Shown piece after piece: positions 11,770-22,293 of a stretch of 64,000 nt of DNA; within the stretch, counting starts at the first letter, position 1, and each line of letters opens with the position of its first letter. Source of the stretch: Leptidea sinapis (lineage: Eukaryota > Arthropoda > Insecta > Lepidoptera > Pieridae). The notes beneath the pieces were generated by a model, which was given only the letters and a program-made list of their open reading frames with translations, made no database searches and had not been told where the DNA came from. The position numbers and the translations under genes are program-made. The stretch lies in assembly GCF_905404315.1 (NCBI RefSeq), contig NC_066310.1:1488001-1552000 (forward strand), given 5' to 3'.

Positions 11770-13274
11770 GTAAAGGCATTGTAAGAGAAGAAGTGAACAC
11801 CCATACGAATGAGCACAAGCCCACAAACATAAATACCGCTCAAGTTCATAAGCCTTCCTTCAGTTTCACCCTAGTCTATGTAAAACCTCACTAGCTGTAC
11901 ATACTGAACGCGAGAATAATTCTTAAGAAACTATTATACAGAACACGTTTTCGAATATATTTTGTATATTTTTGCGCAATTATTTCATTTAGCGGAAAGT
12001 GGATAATTATTTTAATCAACTATTCAATATAATCGTTCTCTGTTACGGCTAAGTATTTTGATGTGCTTAAAGAAATAATAGATATCTGTTTATGGTCTAA
12101 GTTAAAGCAATTTAGCGATCAAGAACAATATTGTGCCTCACACAGTGAGGATATTATCTGCTGTCGTCTCAGGTGCCTTCACTGTATAGATTAAAGAAGA
12201 GATATAATCGGTCTGATAAAAGGTTCGAATGAAAAGTACTGAATTTTTTTTTTAAACATAATATTATTTAATCATGTGGTTTCGTTTAAGTGTTTGTTAT
12301 AGACTGGTTCTCCTTCTGATTTGGAAATAATCACATTAAATAAGTGAAGCGTGGATATATCACTCTTTTGCGTGATTCTTTGGTTAGGGAAGCGCAAGCG
12401 CCGACAGATTCGCCTTCCTGCTTTCTACTTCCACACCCCGCCTTTAACGTTATGTTAAGAAGTTAGTTAATATTATTTGCATGTAATTTTTTCTTAGATA
12501 GCCAAATGTGATGTCTTGATAGGTACTTGTACCTATCACTTGTGTGTCACCCATACATTTATTTATTATACATATTACCATACACCCATAATTATTTTTA
12601 TCACTTACATACTTACATTTAGATAAATAAAACAATCATCTGTAACCATGATACATGAAGATAGAAAAGGTATGCGAACTGTAATCCTTATTTAGATTGA
12701 CAAGTCGTAAACAGTCACGCTTGAAATTGCCTCCATAGTTTTTGAATATAAAACCACTAACGCACACATTAAGAAATCAAAAAGTAGTCACGCATTATTG
12801 TGTTGTTAGGCCGTCTATACGATAGTATTCACAATCTATAGTCTCACCAAACATGTACAAGGAAAAAATCAAGAAAAAATAATCAATATACTGTAGTATT
12901 TTAAATAATTGATTAAATATTTGAACGCCATTTTTTATATCCAGAATTTATTACCTTCCGATTAGCCAATTCCTTAAATAACAAATGAACTGCTTTATTA
13001 TTATTACATTGTGTTTATTATTACGGGTACTCTCTATATATATTTTATTAAATTGATGCCGATATTTTGATCCAATTGCATGAATCGTGTTTGCGGCGGA
13101 ACTGTGGAGGCGGCGGGAAACGCCTAACACAAGAATTAATTACATACTACCGAACTTTAATTATGAGCTATCTTTAAACTGATTTCAATCGAAAATAATA
13201 TGTTGTTTTCATTCAAATTCGCATACTTTTTTTAATTACGAAATAAAAGATGCATAGCCTAAATTGCTTAAACC
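11770..13274. other. AT-rich DNA, no gene
   Basis: No coding or repeat feature is supported. A small GC-richer patch at about 12360-12440 has no recognisable content. Confidence 0.4.
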
Positions 13275-13565
13275 AGTGGGAGGCTCCTTTGCACAGGATT
13301 CTGGCTAGATCATGGGTACACAGATCACAACGGCGCCTATTTCTGCCGTGAACCAGTCATGTGTAAGTATTACTGTGTTTCGGTCTGAAGGGCGCCAATG
13401 AGACATATAATGTCTCAAGGTGACGAGCAATTGTAGTACCGCTCAGAGTTTTTGGGTTTTTCAATAATCCTGAGCGATACTGCATTGTAATTGATACACC
13501 CTGCCCGGTGTATCAATTACCATCAACTCAACGTCTTGCTCGTCCCTTATTTTCATAAAAAAAAT
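13275..13565 (+). repeat. Family A repeat
   Basis: This plus-strand copy runs from GTGGGAGGCTCCTTTGCACA to CCCTTATTTTCATAAAAAAA. The hairpin arms are decayed (GTACCGCTCAG and CTGAGCGATAC). A small internal duplication (CTGCCCGGTGTATC) lies near 13500. About 45 bp before the hairpin is missing relative to the copy at 35446. Confidence 0.8.
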
Positions 13566-14564
13566 CGCTCCATGTGAACGTATTAATATATTATATAAAA
13601 CTTATCAAATCGCTTCATCCTATGCTTTGACCCATGCACCATGTACACATAGCGTGTTTAGCGAGTAGGTGTTCCAGAGCGCGCCTTATTTATTTATCAA
13701 TTGTCCTTCTACTGCGAACAGCTAATGGACCTTTTTATTTCTACTTAAATCATTTAATAGATGTTTAATGTAATTGCTGTTTGTTTAAACAGTCGACGGA
13801 CCAACAAAGCTTAAGTAAATCATTTTATTTGTTTTGTGTTGAATTTTCCCGTAGATATTTATAGAGATTCGGTTTTCGTTGCCTGTGGCGGTCATTCGAA
13901 GGGCCTCGGGACTCAGCAAAAGCTTTCTGATTTGGTAAAGCTTCTTCAACTTAACTCAAATATTATTAATTCAAGTAGTGCTCTTCAAGGGTTTGGATTC
14001 TGTTAATAAAAATTATGACAGCGCTTTTTGTTTTGAAAAAAGCTAGCTCTTTGTTAAATAATATAAACAATAGATACTGCATAATCTAAACATGTTTCAT
14101 CTAAAGTAGGGTAGTCACACATAAGTAGCGATTTTTTTATCTTTACCTTCATATTACATATCGATTATTACTAATGATTTTTTTATTACTAAAACATATT
14201 TAAAAGTTACTAATTACTAATGTAATGGGTACTAAAACACCGTAGATAATACAAAAAAGAATTTTTAAATCGACTGCTACGCATACTTTATATGGGCTCA
14301 TGTGTTTTGACGTTGTATGAAGTTCATTTTACTTTTTTAGCTTGTGAAATGAACTTTCCTTTAGTTCTTTTTGCATTTTTAACTAAAAATATAAATATGC
14401 TTGTCACCTCAGGGGCAACAGACAAACAAAAAGACAGATGGATGTAGAAGGATGGAGAAAGAGGAGGACCGTGTAATTCCTTATTCGTAATTCTTTGTTG
14501 CTAAAGCTTGGTAATATGGATGTAGTGAAATTACAATATCAAGATAAAGGACATCTGCTATTTT
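13566..14564. other. AT-rich DNA, no gene
   Basis: Nothing recognised. The patch at 13860-13930 is less AT-rich but has no open frame with a known motif. Confidence 0.4.
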
Positions 14565-14830
14565 TTAACCGACTTCAAAACTGGAGGAGGTTGTCAATTG
14601 GTTGGTATGTTTTTTTATGTTTGTTACCTCAAGACGAATGGGTGAACCAATTTTGATGATTATTTGTTTAATTTGAAAGCTGACCATAAGTCTTTAATTT
14701 GTTATAAGTATGTACGCGACAAATTTACAAATAACTCAATATCGCGCCAACCGATTTGGATATTTTTTTTTATTGGAAAGGATATACTTTAAAGGAAGTT
14801 TCGCGAGAGGAGAACACAGATTCCAAAAAT
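14565..14830 (+). repeat. Family I repeat (CCGACTTCAAAA block)
   Basis: The copy begins TTTTTTAACCGACTTCAAAA with GGAGGAGGTTG following, and ends near AAAGGATATACTTTAAAGG. The head recurs at 27880 and 60828. The tail recurs near 60460. This head is a common insect dispersed repeat, and no coding content is visible. Confidence 0.55.
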
Positions 14831-15019
14831 AATAATAATCGTCACTAGAATTACATAAATTAATTAGATTTTATAAAAATACGCAATTTCAATTCTCGTC
14901 TAATGCAACTTTTACAATACATTTAATCAATAAATTTCTACATTTTAAGCTAAATTTCAATAAAAAGTTAAAATAACATGAAAGAAAACAACTTTTCAAG
15001 ATCAATATTTGAAGCGTAT

Positions 15020-15490
15020 TCATATAAATATTCAAATTCAAATATTTTTATACAAAAAAGAATGTGACATCATTTATTGAAAGTCAAAAACTACCACCCA
15101 TTCCAAAACGAATGCCTCAGACCTGAGAAGAATGACCGCTACAAACTCTTAAACTATAAATATAAATATATATATATATATATAATAAAAACTATAGCCT
15201 GAGGGCGGTCGCTCCATTCCCAATCTGTGGTATCATTAAGAACATTTATGTTATAGTAACCATTACGACACAAACGTTTTTTAATAATTCTTTTGAATAA
15301 CGTAGTGCTTTTGTTTTGAACATTTTCTGGGATCTTGTTGTAAAAGCTTAAACATCATAACATTATAAATTATCTCTGTTCCTGGTGTTAACATTATGGT
15401 TATGACAGTTTCTAGTAAATCCACTTATGTGCCTATAAACATACATTACATTATCAATAATATATTAAGAAGCAACAGTCAAGATATTAG
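15020..15490 (-). mobile_element. Family C LINE 3' end
   Basis: On the minus strand this is the end of a non-LTR retrotransposon: a decayed RT C-terminal tail (about 15490-15200) and a 3' UTR that ends in TTGAATTTGAATATT-like repeats near 15030. The copy at 32940-33500 keeps the frame better. A TA microsatellite (15165-15190) lies inside. Frameshifts destroy the tail here. Confidence 0.7.
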
Positions 15491-15960
15491 ATATCAAATG
15501 TATTAGATATTAAAAATAACAACCTATCCATCAAACGCAGAATTGCTGCCAGTATTCTTGGTAGAATTCCCCGTAATGATAGTTTTAATTTGATCAAATT
15601 AAGTAACTGGTAAGTATGGTTAATATAATTTTAATCATTGAAAAAAAAATTATCTTAGGTGTAGCGTATTAAGAATAATATATGCAGGTGCCTTAAATAC
15701 TACTAAGTGCACCATAGTATGAAATATTTTGCCAGCAACTACGCATAAGTTCACAGGCATTATTGTCTTCCGGTTTGATGGACTCAGCTACTAAAATATT
15801 CAACATAGAGCTATAAACATTTCCCTACATTGGCATGCTTTCATGTTACAACCAATTATGCGCATATATTATCTTTAACAATAATATGTCTCCTCGTGAA
15901 TGTGTCTGCGAGCACTCAATGTAACCTTGAATGAGTACCTACATCTGTTGCTGCAACGAA
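15491..15960. other. AT-rich DNA, no gene
   Basis: Nothing recognised. Confidence 0.4.
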
Positions 15961-15964
15961 ATAT

Positions 15965-16160
15965 TGGATAAGGAAATTTATTGAAGCAGGCGTTACTTTG
16001 CGGAAATCCATAATTATCCAAATGTTTTGAGTTTTCTTTAGTGTTAATTCCGCCAATATTTGTCTTTAAACAATTCGAGCCGAGTTTAACCTTCGACGCG
16101 AGGCAGACCTTAACACGAGGCATCCACAGGAGATGTTGACTCGCCAAACTCTGGCACGAG
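15965..16160 (+). repeat. Family G repeat (ACGAGGCATCC block)
   Basis: About 190 bp, from TTTATTGAAGCAGG through ATAATTATCCAAATG and GTTAATTCCGCC to ACACGAGGCATCCACAGGAG and ACTCGCCAAAC. The same series occurs at 47635-47815 in the same orientation. The open frame on the minus strand is not conserved between the two copies, so it is not taken as a gene. Confidence 0.65.
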
Positions 16161-16714
16161 AATCAATGTGAGTGTGAGACAAATATTAGTGGAATCAACA
16201 CTTTAGTTTTCTTTAGAAAACTCAAATCATTTGGATAATATGGATAAGATAGGATAGTTGTGGCAACTATATCTTGGGCTAATTAACGGTTAAATAGATA
16301 TATAATGATGTTTAAGAAAACTTATTTGCTTAAATGGTAATAAAATGAGGATATTATTTTACGCAGGAAATAATTTTGTGAAGAAAATACAGTTTTAAAT
16401 CTATAACTCTGTAAAGTCAGTAGAACCATAAAGCACACCTCATCTCAGAAAGAAAATGTTTATAATATTTTTTTACTGAATATGAATTATTTATTTATTT
16501 TTAATTTTGAAGGGACCTGGTGACTTATATTTCACTTCTGTTAATATGTTATCCCTTGCTACATTTAATTATATATGGGAATATTAATTATGCTCTGCAG
16601 AGACATATATAGAAGTTGTCTATATGCATATTTCATGGTAGTCAATTTTTCACTTAGAAAACAAAAATCTTGACTTTGACTTGGCTTTTTTCTAAAGAAT
16701 AAGTAAGTACACAA
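16161..16714. other. AT-rich DNA, no gene
   Basis: Nothing recognised. Confidence 0.4.
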
Positions 16715-16985
16715 ATTAAATTTGAAAACAAAATTTTATGAACGATGCGGGACTCGAACCCACGATCTCTCGCGTTCCGTGCGAGTGGTCTTCCAATTTA
16801 ACTAACCGTTCGAGTGACGTATCGTCATAAAATCTTGTATGCTTTGTTCAACTCTCAGGTTGCGGCTTCATCTACAGGATCTACTTTACAGTTGATAACC
16901 TGCTCAACCCCAGTATATATATTAGGAAAGTTACTTGAGATGTCGCTCTTGCAAATCTAAAGAAAAAATTATGTTTTTAAATTGA
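16715..16985 (-). repeat. Family D repeat carrying a tRNA-like cloverleaf
   Basis: Read on the minus strand, this is a roughly 270-bp repeat. It begins near TTTAGATTTGCAAGAGCGAC, passes GTTGAGCAGGTTATCAACTG and CAACCTGAGAGTTGAACAAA, and then enters a 73-nt tRNA-like module (16739-16811). The module is bracketed by ATTTTATGACGAT and ATCGTTCATAAAAT, which are near inverted repeats. A T-rich stretch follows. Related copies or parts are at 30915-31125, 31603-31800, 32308-32515, 39174-39600 and 47820-47950. Confidence 0.8.
16739..16811 (-). pseudogene. tRNA-like cloverleaf inside family D
   Basis: The acceptor arms GAACGGT and ATCGTTC pair with one G-T. The anticodon stem is CTCGC/GCGAG and the T arm is GTGGG-TTCGAGT-CCCGC. 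The seven-base anticodon loop is ACGGAAC, which has C instead of the near-universal U at position 33. The D arm is mutated here (GTTAGTTAAATTGG). Its presence in many repeat copies and the C33 argue against a working tRNA. It is better seen as a tRNA-derived promoter or structure. Confidence 0.75.
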
Positions 16986-17740
16986 ATAATTAAGTAAATT
17001 GTGCTAAAGCTGGTATTAGTTTACATTTCAGACATGCAAGATATATTAAATTAACGAATTGGGCAGTAAGCATACAGTCGTATAAATTGGCTTTGATTAT
17101 TATTAAGTTTCATCGTGTCTCTGTGGTCATGCTGCTATTGTAAAAACATCAAATACTTGTACGAAATGAACGCTTCTCATTGTCAATGCTGCAAGCCATG
17201 CGGGTATTAAACCACGTGTGACAATAGAAAAAAATCCGGAAACATTTGCCGGAGGTAGTGGTGCGTGTATTATGGTAATTTCATTGGGTGGCAGAAAGCA
17301 TTCCTTTGTTCGACATGTCGCCGACGAGGTTATATTTTCTCATCAATGCCATGTGGAGCTCGAGCGCGCTGTTTGTAACCCACGGACCACTTAGGGAACA
17401 GCATAGGAAGTCCCTTTACTGGGGCGATTTCACGGTACAGCTATAAACATTTAGCAAAAACATTTTCAATACAGTTAAGATACGTGCTAAAAAGTTTTTA
17501 CTCCAACCACGTGACTTAACATAAATATTTATAATATAAATTACTATTAGGAGATTTTGTTCTAAAATTAAAATCTCAATTTATATCACAAACTAATTAA
17601 TGTATTATGAAATTCAAAAGAATTGTTAAAAACGTTTGTGTGGTAAAAGTTATTATAACATAAATGACTTTGTTAATGATTATTCAGGATATTAAATAAT
17701 AAATTTAATTGTACGATAAAGCTTTGTAACCATATTTATA
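16986..17740. other. No recognised gene; GC-richer island 17160-17446
   Basis: Flanks are AT-rich. The island contains a 43-codon open frame (17315-17446), starting MSPTRLYFLINAMWSSSALF, that resembles nothing I know. A single exon of an unseen gene is possible but unsupported. Confidence 0.3.
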
Positions 17741-17880
17741 AAAAAAAAGGAAACCCGCTGAGTTTGTTGGGTCCGTTCTTCTCAGGTCTGAGGCATACTT
17801 TTTGGAATGAGTTTTTGACTTTCAATTAGTGATATCACATCCTATTGTGAATAGAAATATTTAAATTTGAATTTAATGGA
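17741..17880 (+). mobile_element. Family C LINE 3' tail
   Basis: The segment has ACCCGCTGAGTTTGTTG, CTTCTCAGGTCTGAGGC and TTTTTGACTTTCAATTAGTG, ending in TTTAAATTTGAATTT. This is the complement of the left end of the copies at 15020 and 32940, so this insertion is in the opposite orientation. No coding part remains. Confidence 0.7.
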
Positions 17881-18309
17881 TTGAACCCTACTGGATTCCA
17901 ACCCGTGCCTCTCGAGATACGCCCCAGTGTATTGACGATTTCGCTTACCATCCGTATTGATTAAGTTTGTTTGTTTTGATGTTGGAAAACGGCTGAAAGG
18001 ATCTCTATGAAATTTGCAATACACTTGCTTATTTAGCTGGCTGAAAAAATGAGGCAAGACGAGCAGTACCTTTACCCAATGGTAAGTAATACTTACCGTA
18101 CGTATTGTACCGTTGTTGTTACCATCAGAAATTACCATCAGTAACAGTATTTTACTAGCATTAGCTATTGTACATGACTGCTTCACGGCAGAAAAATATC
18201 CACTTAGCCGTCTTGTTATATCAATGTGCTGTCAACGTAGACAATGTCATGTAATAGCTACTACTAGAAAAACATATTGTAATTTGTAGCAGTATTATGA
18301 TATCTCTTA
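17881..18309. other. No gene recognised
   Basis: The minus-strand open frame ending at 17842 has no recognisable domain and overlaps the family C tail. Confidence 0.35.
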
Positions 18310-18620
18310 AGCTCAGCACAAGGAAAAATCAGAAAACATCCGCAATACATCGAAAGTGATAGATTCCCGTCAGCATATGAAAATACTGAAGTGGAAATGG
18401 GCTGGTGATGTGGCCAGATCAACAGATGGACGGTGGATAAAGCTGGTCACCAATTTGTCTGGACCACGAGGCAAGAGAGCCAGAGGACGCCCTAAGGAAC
18501 GATGGGTTGATGAGATAAAAAAATTGCTGGAGAAAACTGGACTCAGAAAGCAAAGTCAAAAACAACCTGGAAATGGTTGGAGGAAGCCTATATCATGGGC
18601 CTTAACTATGAAAATATTAT
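18310..18620 (+). pseudogene. RTE-like reverse transcriptase C-terminal tail
   Basis: The frame from 18356 encodes LKWKWAGDVARSTDGRW, a series of charged residues, then GKRARGRPKERWVDEIKKL and a tail ending near ISWALTMK. This matches the region after the RT domain in RTE-type LINEs, and resembles the minus-strand fragment at 5330-5660. No endonuclease or RT is present upstream, so it is a 5'-truncated remnant. A family E1 repeat starts about 30 bp downstream at 18652. Confidence 0.75.
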
Positions 18621-18651
18621 TTAAATCTATTATTTCTTATTTTTTATATTA

Positions 18652-18975
18652 TTACGAGCTGATCCAGCAAACGTTGTATTGCCGATATTAAAATCGCGAT
18701 ACAAAAGAAACTGTTGATCGTAGATGGGTGAAAATTTGAAGTTGTATGTGTTTTTTAATACTGACTCATAATCAAACATATTTAAAAAAAAATGTCAAAA
18801 ATATTAAAAAAAAATTTGGCGTGGACCACCCTTAACATTTAGGGGGATTAAAAATATATATTGTCCGATTCTCAAACCTATCCAATATGCACTCAAAATT
18901 TCATGAGAATCGGTCAAGCTGTTTCGAAGGAGTTTAACAACAAACACCGCGACATGAGAATTTTATATATTAGAT
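18652..18975 (+). repeat. Family E1 repeat, copy 1
   Basis: The repeat begins GAGCTGATCCAGCAAACGTT, has GATCGTAGATGGGTGAAAAT in the middle and TTTCATGAGAATCGGTCAAG near the end, and finishes GAATTTTATATATTAGAT. A near-tandem copy of the same length and orientation starts at 19327. It is a widespread insect repeat type, probably an RTE-related 3' end. No coding frame. Confidence 0.7.
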
Positions 18976-19326
18976 GTTAGTTACGTAAAAAAAAGGCTTT
19001 ATTATTATTATTATAACGATATCTCTTATAAAGCCATAATTATATCCAAAACTCATAATAATAATATGCGACCCAAATAAATTAATTTTGAAGTAATATT
19101 TAGTTTAAGCCGCTTATACCGATAACCCAAATATAATGTTATAAAAGTATAATTTTGCCCTCAAACCTGTTTTGTCATTATATGTAATAAATGAATAACA
19201 ATGTATTTATTATAATTGTAACCTACAAACCCAAGTAAGTCACAAGATCCTCAAGATTGATTGTTTGCTTGACTTGAATAATCTTGTAGTGTAAGAGCTT
19301 TTAAACTGTTTTAAATCATATATTAC

Positions 19327-19650
19327 TAGCTGACCCAGCAAACGTTGTATTGCTGATATTAAAATCGCGATACAAAAGTAACTGTTGATCGTAGATGGGT
19401 GAAAATTTGAAGCTGTATGTATTTTTTAATGTTGACTCATAATCAAATAAATTTAAAAGAAATGTCAGAAAAAATTAAAAAAAAAATTTCGTGTGGACCA
19501 CCCTTAACATTTAGGGGTATTAAAAATAGATGTTGGCCGATTCTCAGACCTACACAATATGCTCACAAAATTTCATGAGAATCGGTCAAGCCCTTTCGGA
19601 GGAGTACGGGAACGAACATTGTAACACGAGAATTTTATATATAAGATATA
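19327..19650 (+). repeat. Family E1 repeat, copy 2
   Basis: Same content as the copy at 18652-18975, starting TAGCTGACCCAGCAAACGTT and ending GAATTTTATATATAAGAT. The 350 bp between the copies is unrelated AT-rich sequence. Confidence 0.7.
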
Positions 19651-20114
19651 ACGAAAGATGATATACATGGTTATAATGACTTGTATATGAAATCTTATCA
19701 GATATTTTTTTTAACTTAGATACAGCCTTTATATTCACTAATAATAAAAGATGATTTAAATTTTTAAATTGCTTATGATATTCTTGATCTTATCATTTAC
19801 AAATTATAACAAAAACATTAAATATTTCTCATCACACTATTCATTATTTTAAAATTAGGATAAAAACATGACAATATTTATTTTTAGAAATCAAAGGGAA
19901 TTTTGAGCTATATTTTAGAAAACAAATACAGCTGTTATGAAAAGAAGCATCCTAAAAGGTCAACGTAGAGACATACTTCAAGGTCAGGAGTCGGAAATAC
20001 CCGTAAGAACTTGTGTGAAATAGTGGATTCGTGTGAAAAGCCGGGACCATACCTATTTCAGGAACGTGAGAAATTTTCAATAGTATCCTTTATTTCTGCC
20101 TACCACTCGGTAGT
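19651..20114. other. No gene recognised
   Basis: AT-rich up to 19960, then a less AT-rich patch (19960-20110) with no recognisable frame. Confidence 0.35.
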
Positions 20115-20119
20115 CAAGA

Positions 20120-20580
20120 GTACGTAGAGCTCTTAATAGTGATTTTCATTAATACAACACCAGATATAAGGGATTGCTTGTAACTAATTCTAGTAGGCTT
20201 CATAAGATACATAATAGCTTTAAGGGTAAATGTATACACTTCTATAATAAATTCCCAGCCACTGTTCAGGCGTTATCTATAAATAAATTTAAATGTTTTA
20301 TAAAAAAATTGCTCTGTCGTAAATCCTATTACTCCAAAGCTGAATATCTAAATGATCGGACAGCCTGGGACTAGATTGTGATTATTTTATAGCGATAGAA
20401 AAGACTGTACACTTTTGTATATTTTGAAAAGAATGCTGGGAGAGTTTCTTGCGCCGCTTCTTCTCTCTCAGAACGTCATTTGTTTCCGAATCGGTAGTAG
20501 TATCTAGTATATTAGAAATGACATCAAAAAGAATTCTAAAGGAATCAATTTTGAGAAAATAAATACCTTTTCGGCCTTTT
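20120..20580 (+). mobile_element. Family B LINE 3' end
   Basis: The open frame 20174-20374 encodes the RT tail: LLVTNSSRLHKI, HFYNKFPATVQALSINKF and a final TAWD. The shared 3' UTR follows (CTGGGAGAGTTTCTTGCGCC, TGAGAAAATAAAT). It is 5'-truncated just upstream of the frame. Compare 2555-3150 and 58625-59090. Confidence 0.8.
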
Positions 20581-21483
20581 TACTTTATGTACGTATATCA
20601 GAAACATTTAGTTCACTATCTCTTGGTCTATGCGCACACGCACATCAAAAGGAAGTGCATCGTGTTAAATTTGGAACGTAACGTAAACTGTGATCGCTGC
20701 CAAGGTTTCTACAAATGGCCATTTCGTTCAGAATGTTTTGCACTTTGTTTAATTTATCTTATTATACAAATGCATCGCTTGTTGGTTCAACATAATATTT
20801 ATTCTAAGAAGAATTTGATCAATAAAAACCAGTTGTGCTAACTGATAAATTATAAATTTTAATTAAAAATTGCGATTAATAAAATATTTTAAACATTATT
20901 AAATTATGTTAGTGCATTGCTAAGTTTAAATTGCAAATGCATTCTAGTATCTATATATTATAATATATATGATTTTTTTAAATTATTACGTATTAATAAG
21001 GCAGAAAAGGACATAAATACATTTTTTTTTGATTTTGCTTAATTTAAGCTGCATTACGAAGCTGTTGCAGTCAGTGATTTATAAAAACCTGAGGTACATT
21101 ATTCCATAGTGGCTTGAACTAAAAACTATCCGCGTTATGATAATAAATATCTATTTATTTATGCAAATTAATCTTTATTGTCCTGATGTAAGATCCAATT
21201 GTCAAAGTTGTCTAAAAAAACAGCGAGAAATCAATATTGAGATAACACCCGTCATTGCATTTGCAATCGTTCGTTACGAATTAATGAAAAAAAAAATACT
21301 GTAAGTATCGCTTCTTGTAATATCAAGCAGTGGTGAGAAAAACGTATTTGAAATAAGATTTACGAGTAAATTACTACTATGCATAGTTCATACTATGAAC
21401 ACATTTAGTCAAGACGGAGTTAAAAATTTTCTTATTTAATTAATTAGTTTTACTTTAAGTAATTATTGTTTTATTTTTTTTAA
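20581..21483. other. AT-rich DNA, no gene
   Basis: An 84-codon open frame at 20587-20841 has no recognisable motif. G+C rises sharply at 21497, where the LOA-like element begins. Confidence 0.4.
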
Positions 21484-21496
21484 TTACTTGTAATCT
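21484..21496 (+). repeat. Target-site duplication, left
   Basis: TTACTTGTAATCT at 21484-21496 is repeated exactly at 27312-27324. The two copies flank the LOA-like element precisely where its composition changes. Confidence 0.88.
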
Positions 21497-22293
21497 AAGG
21501 GGTGCTTAGCAGAAACCTCCACGTGTGGGCGGTGGTGTCGATCCACGATGAAACCTCTCTTAGGCGTTCTGAATAGAGTGACACCTACCTCTCCGGTGCA
21601 CCCTGGAAACATTGCGCCTGTGACTGATTTGTTATTGCGCTCGATTTTCACTAATCGCTGCGTAATGGCAGTCCTTTGCTGGCCAGTGGCTAATATCTGC
21701 TCCACTCTTCTGGAGGTTAGTGGGTGCCAACCGGAAGATTTTACAGCATCCACCTGCGTCTTTGGCCTGCGCAGTTGATCGCCGTACGCGGGGATGACGG
21801 AGTCCTGGGAGGTTGAGCGGGACAGGGGTCGGGGATTAGTTACCCCTGTAACGTAATACGCTTCCTTCGGTCCTGATTTCAAGCTAAACGGTAGCCCCGT
21901 GAGTAGCCGCCACGACGGTAATGGTCAAGTGTCCCCGCCTTGGCGGGGCCACAGGCGAGGTTCGGCTGGTCCCCGCAAGGGGAGGTGCTCAGCCATGCTG
22001 ACGGGGTAAGAATGGGTGGAGGAACTGATGGATAGGATCGAATCCATCAGCCGCTCATCTCGAGCTCCCGATGTCGCGCAAGAGGCCAACCAGCTGGACC
22101 TATATTCCCCTTGCAGCCCTGATGGTTAAGTTAACCATCCCCAGTTGCGGGCTCGGCGGAGGGTGGGGAGCAAGGGGAACGAAGTTTTTACCCGGTAAAG
22201 TATGGACAACCCAAGATCCAAAAAAACCCCAAAACAAACTAATTAATTAATAAACAAAATAATTAATTCAAGGAGCCTAATAGGGAACCGTCT
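21497..22293 (+). promoter_or_regulatory. Structured 5' UTR of the LOA-like element
   Basis: This GC-rich leader has perfect short hairpins in series. CCCCGCC-TT-GGCGGGG is near 21935. CCCC-GCAA-GGGG, a GNRA-type tetraloop, is near 21975. CTGATGGAT pairs with ATCCATCAG at about 22026-22050, and GATGGTTAA pairs with TTAACCATC at about 22121-22139. It ends in an AT-rich stretch before the ORF1 start. Such leaders in non-LTR elements carry the internal promoter and sometimes a self-cleaving ribozyme or an internal ribosome entry function. I could not fold an HDV-type ribozyme at the very 5' end by eye. Confidence 0.6.

Noticed and set aside
16739..16811. Functional tRNA gene
   Set aside because: The same cloverleaf recurs in a dispersed repeat and lacks U33, so it was classed as a tRNA-like module.
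21497..21620. HDV-like ribozyme at the very 5' end of the LOA-like element
   Set aside because: GGGGTGC at 21499 can pair with GCACCCT near 21598, but the spacing is far longer than in known HDV-like folds and the other helices could not be completed by eye.
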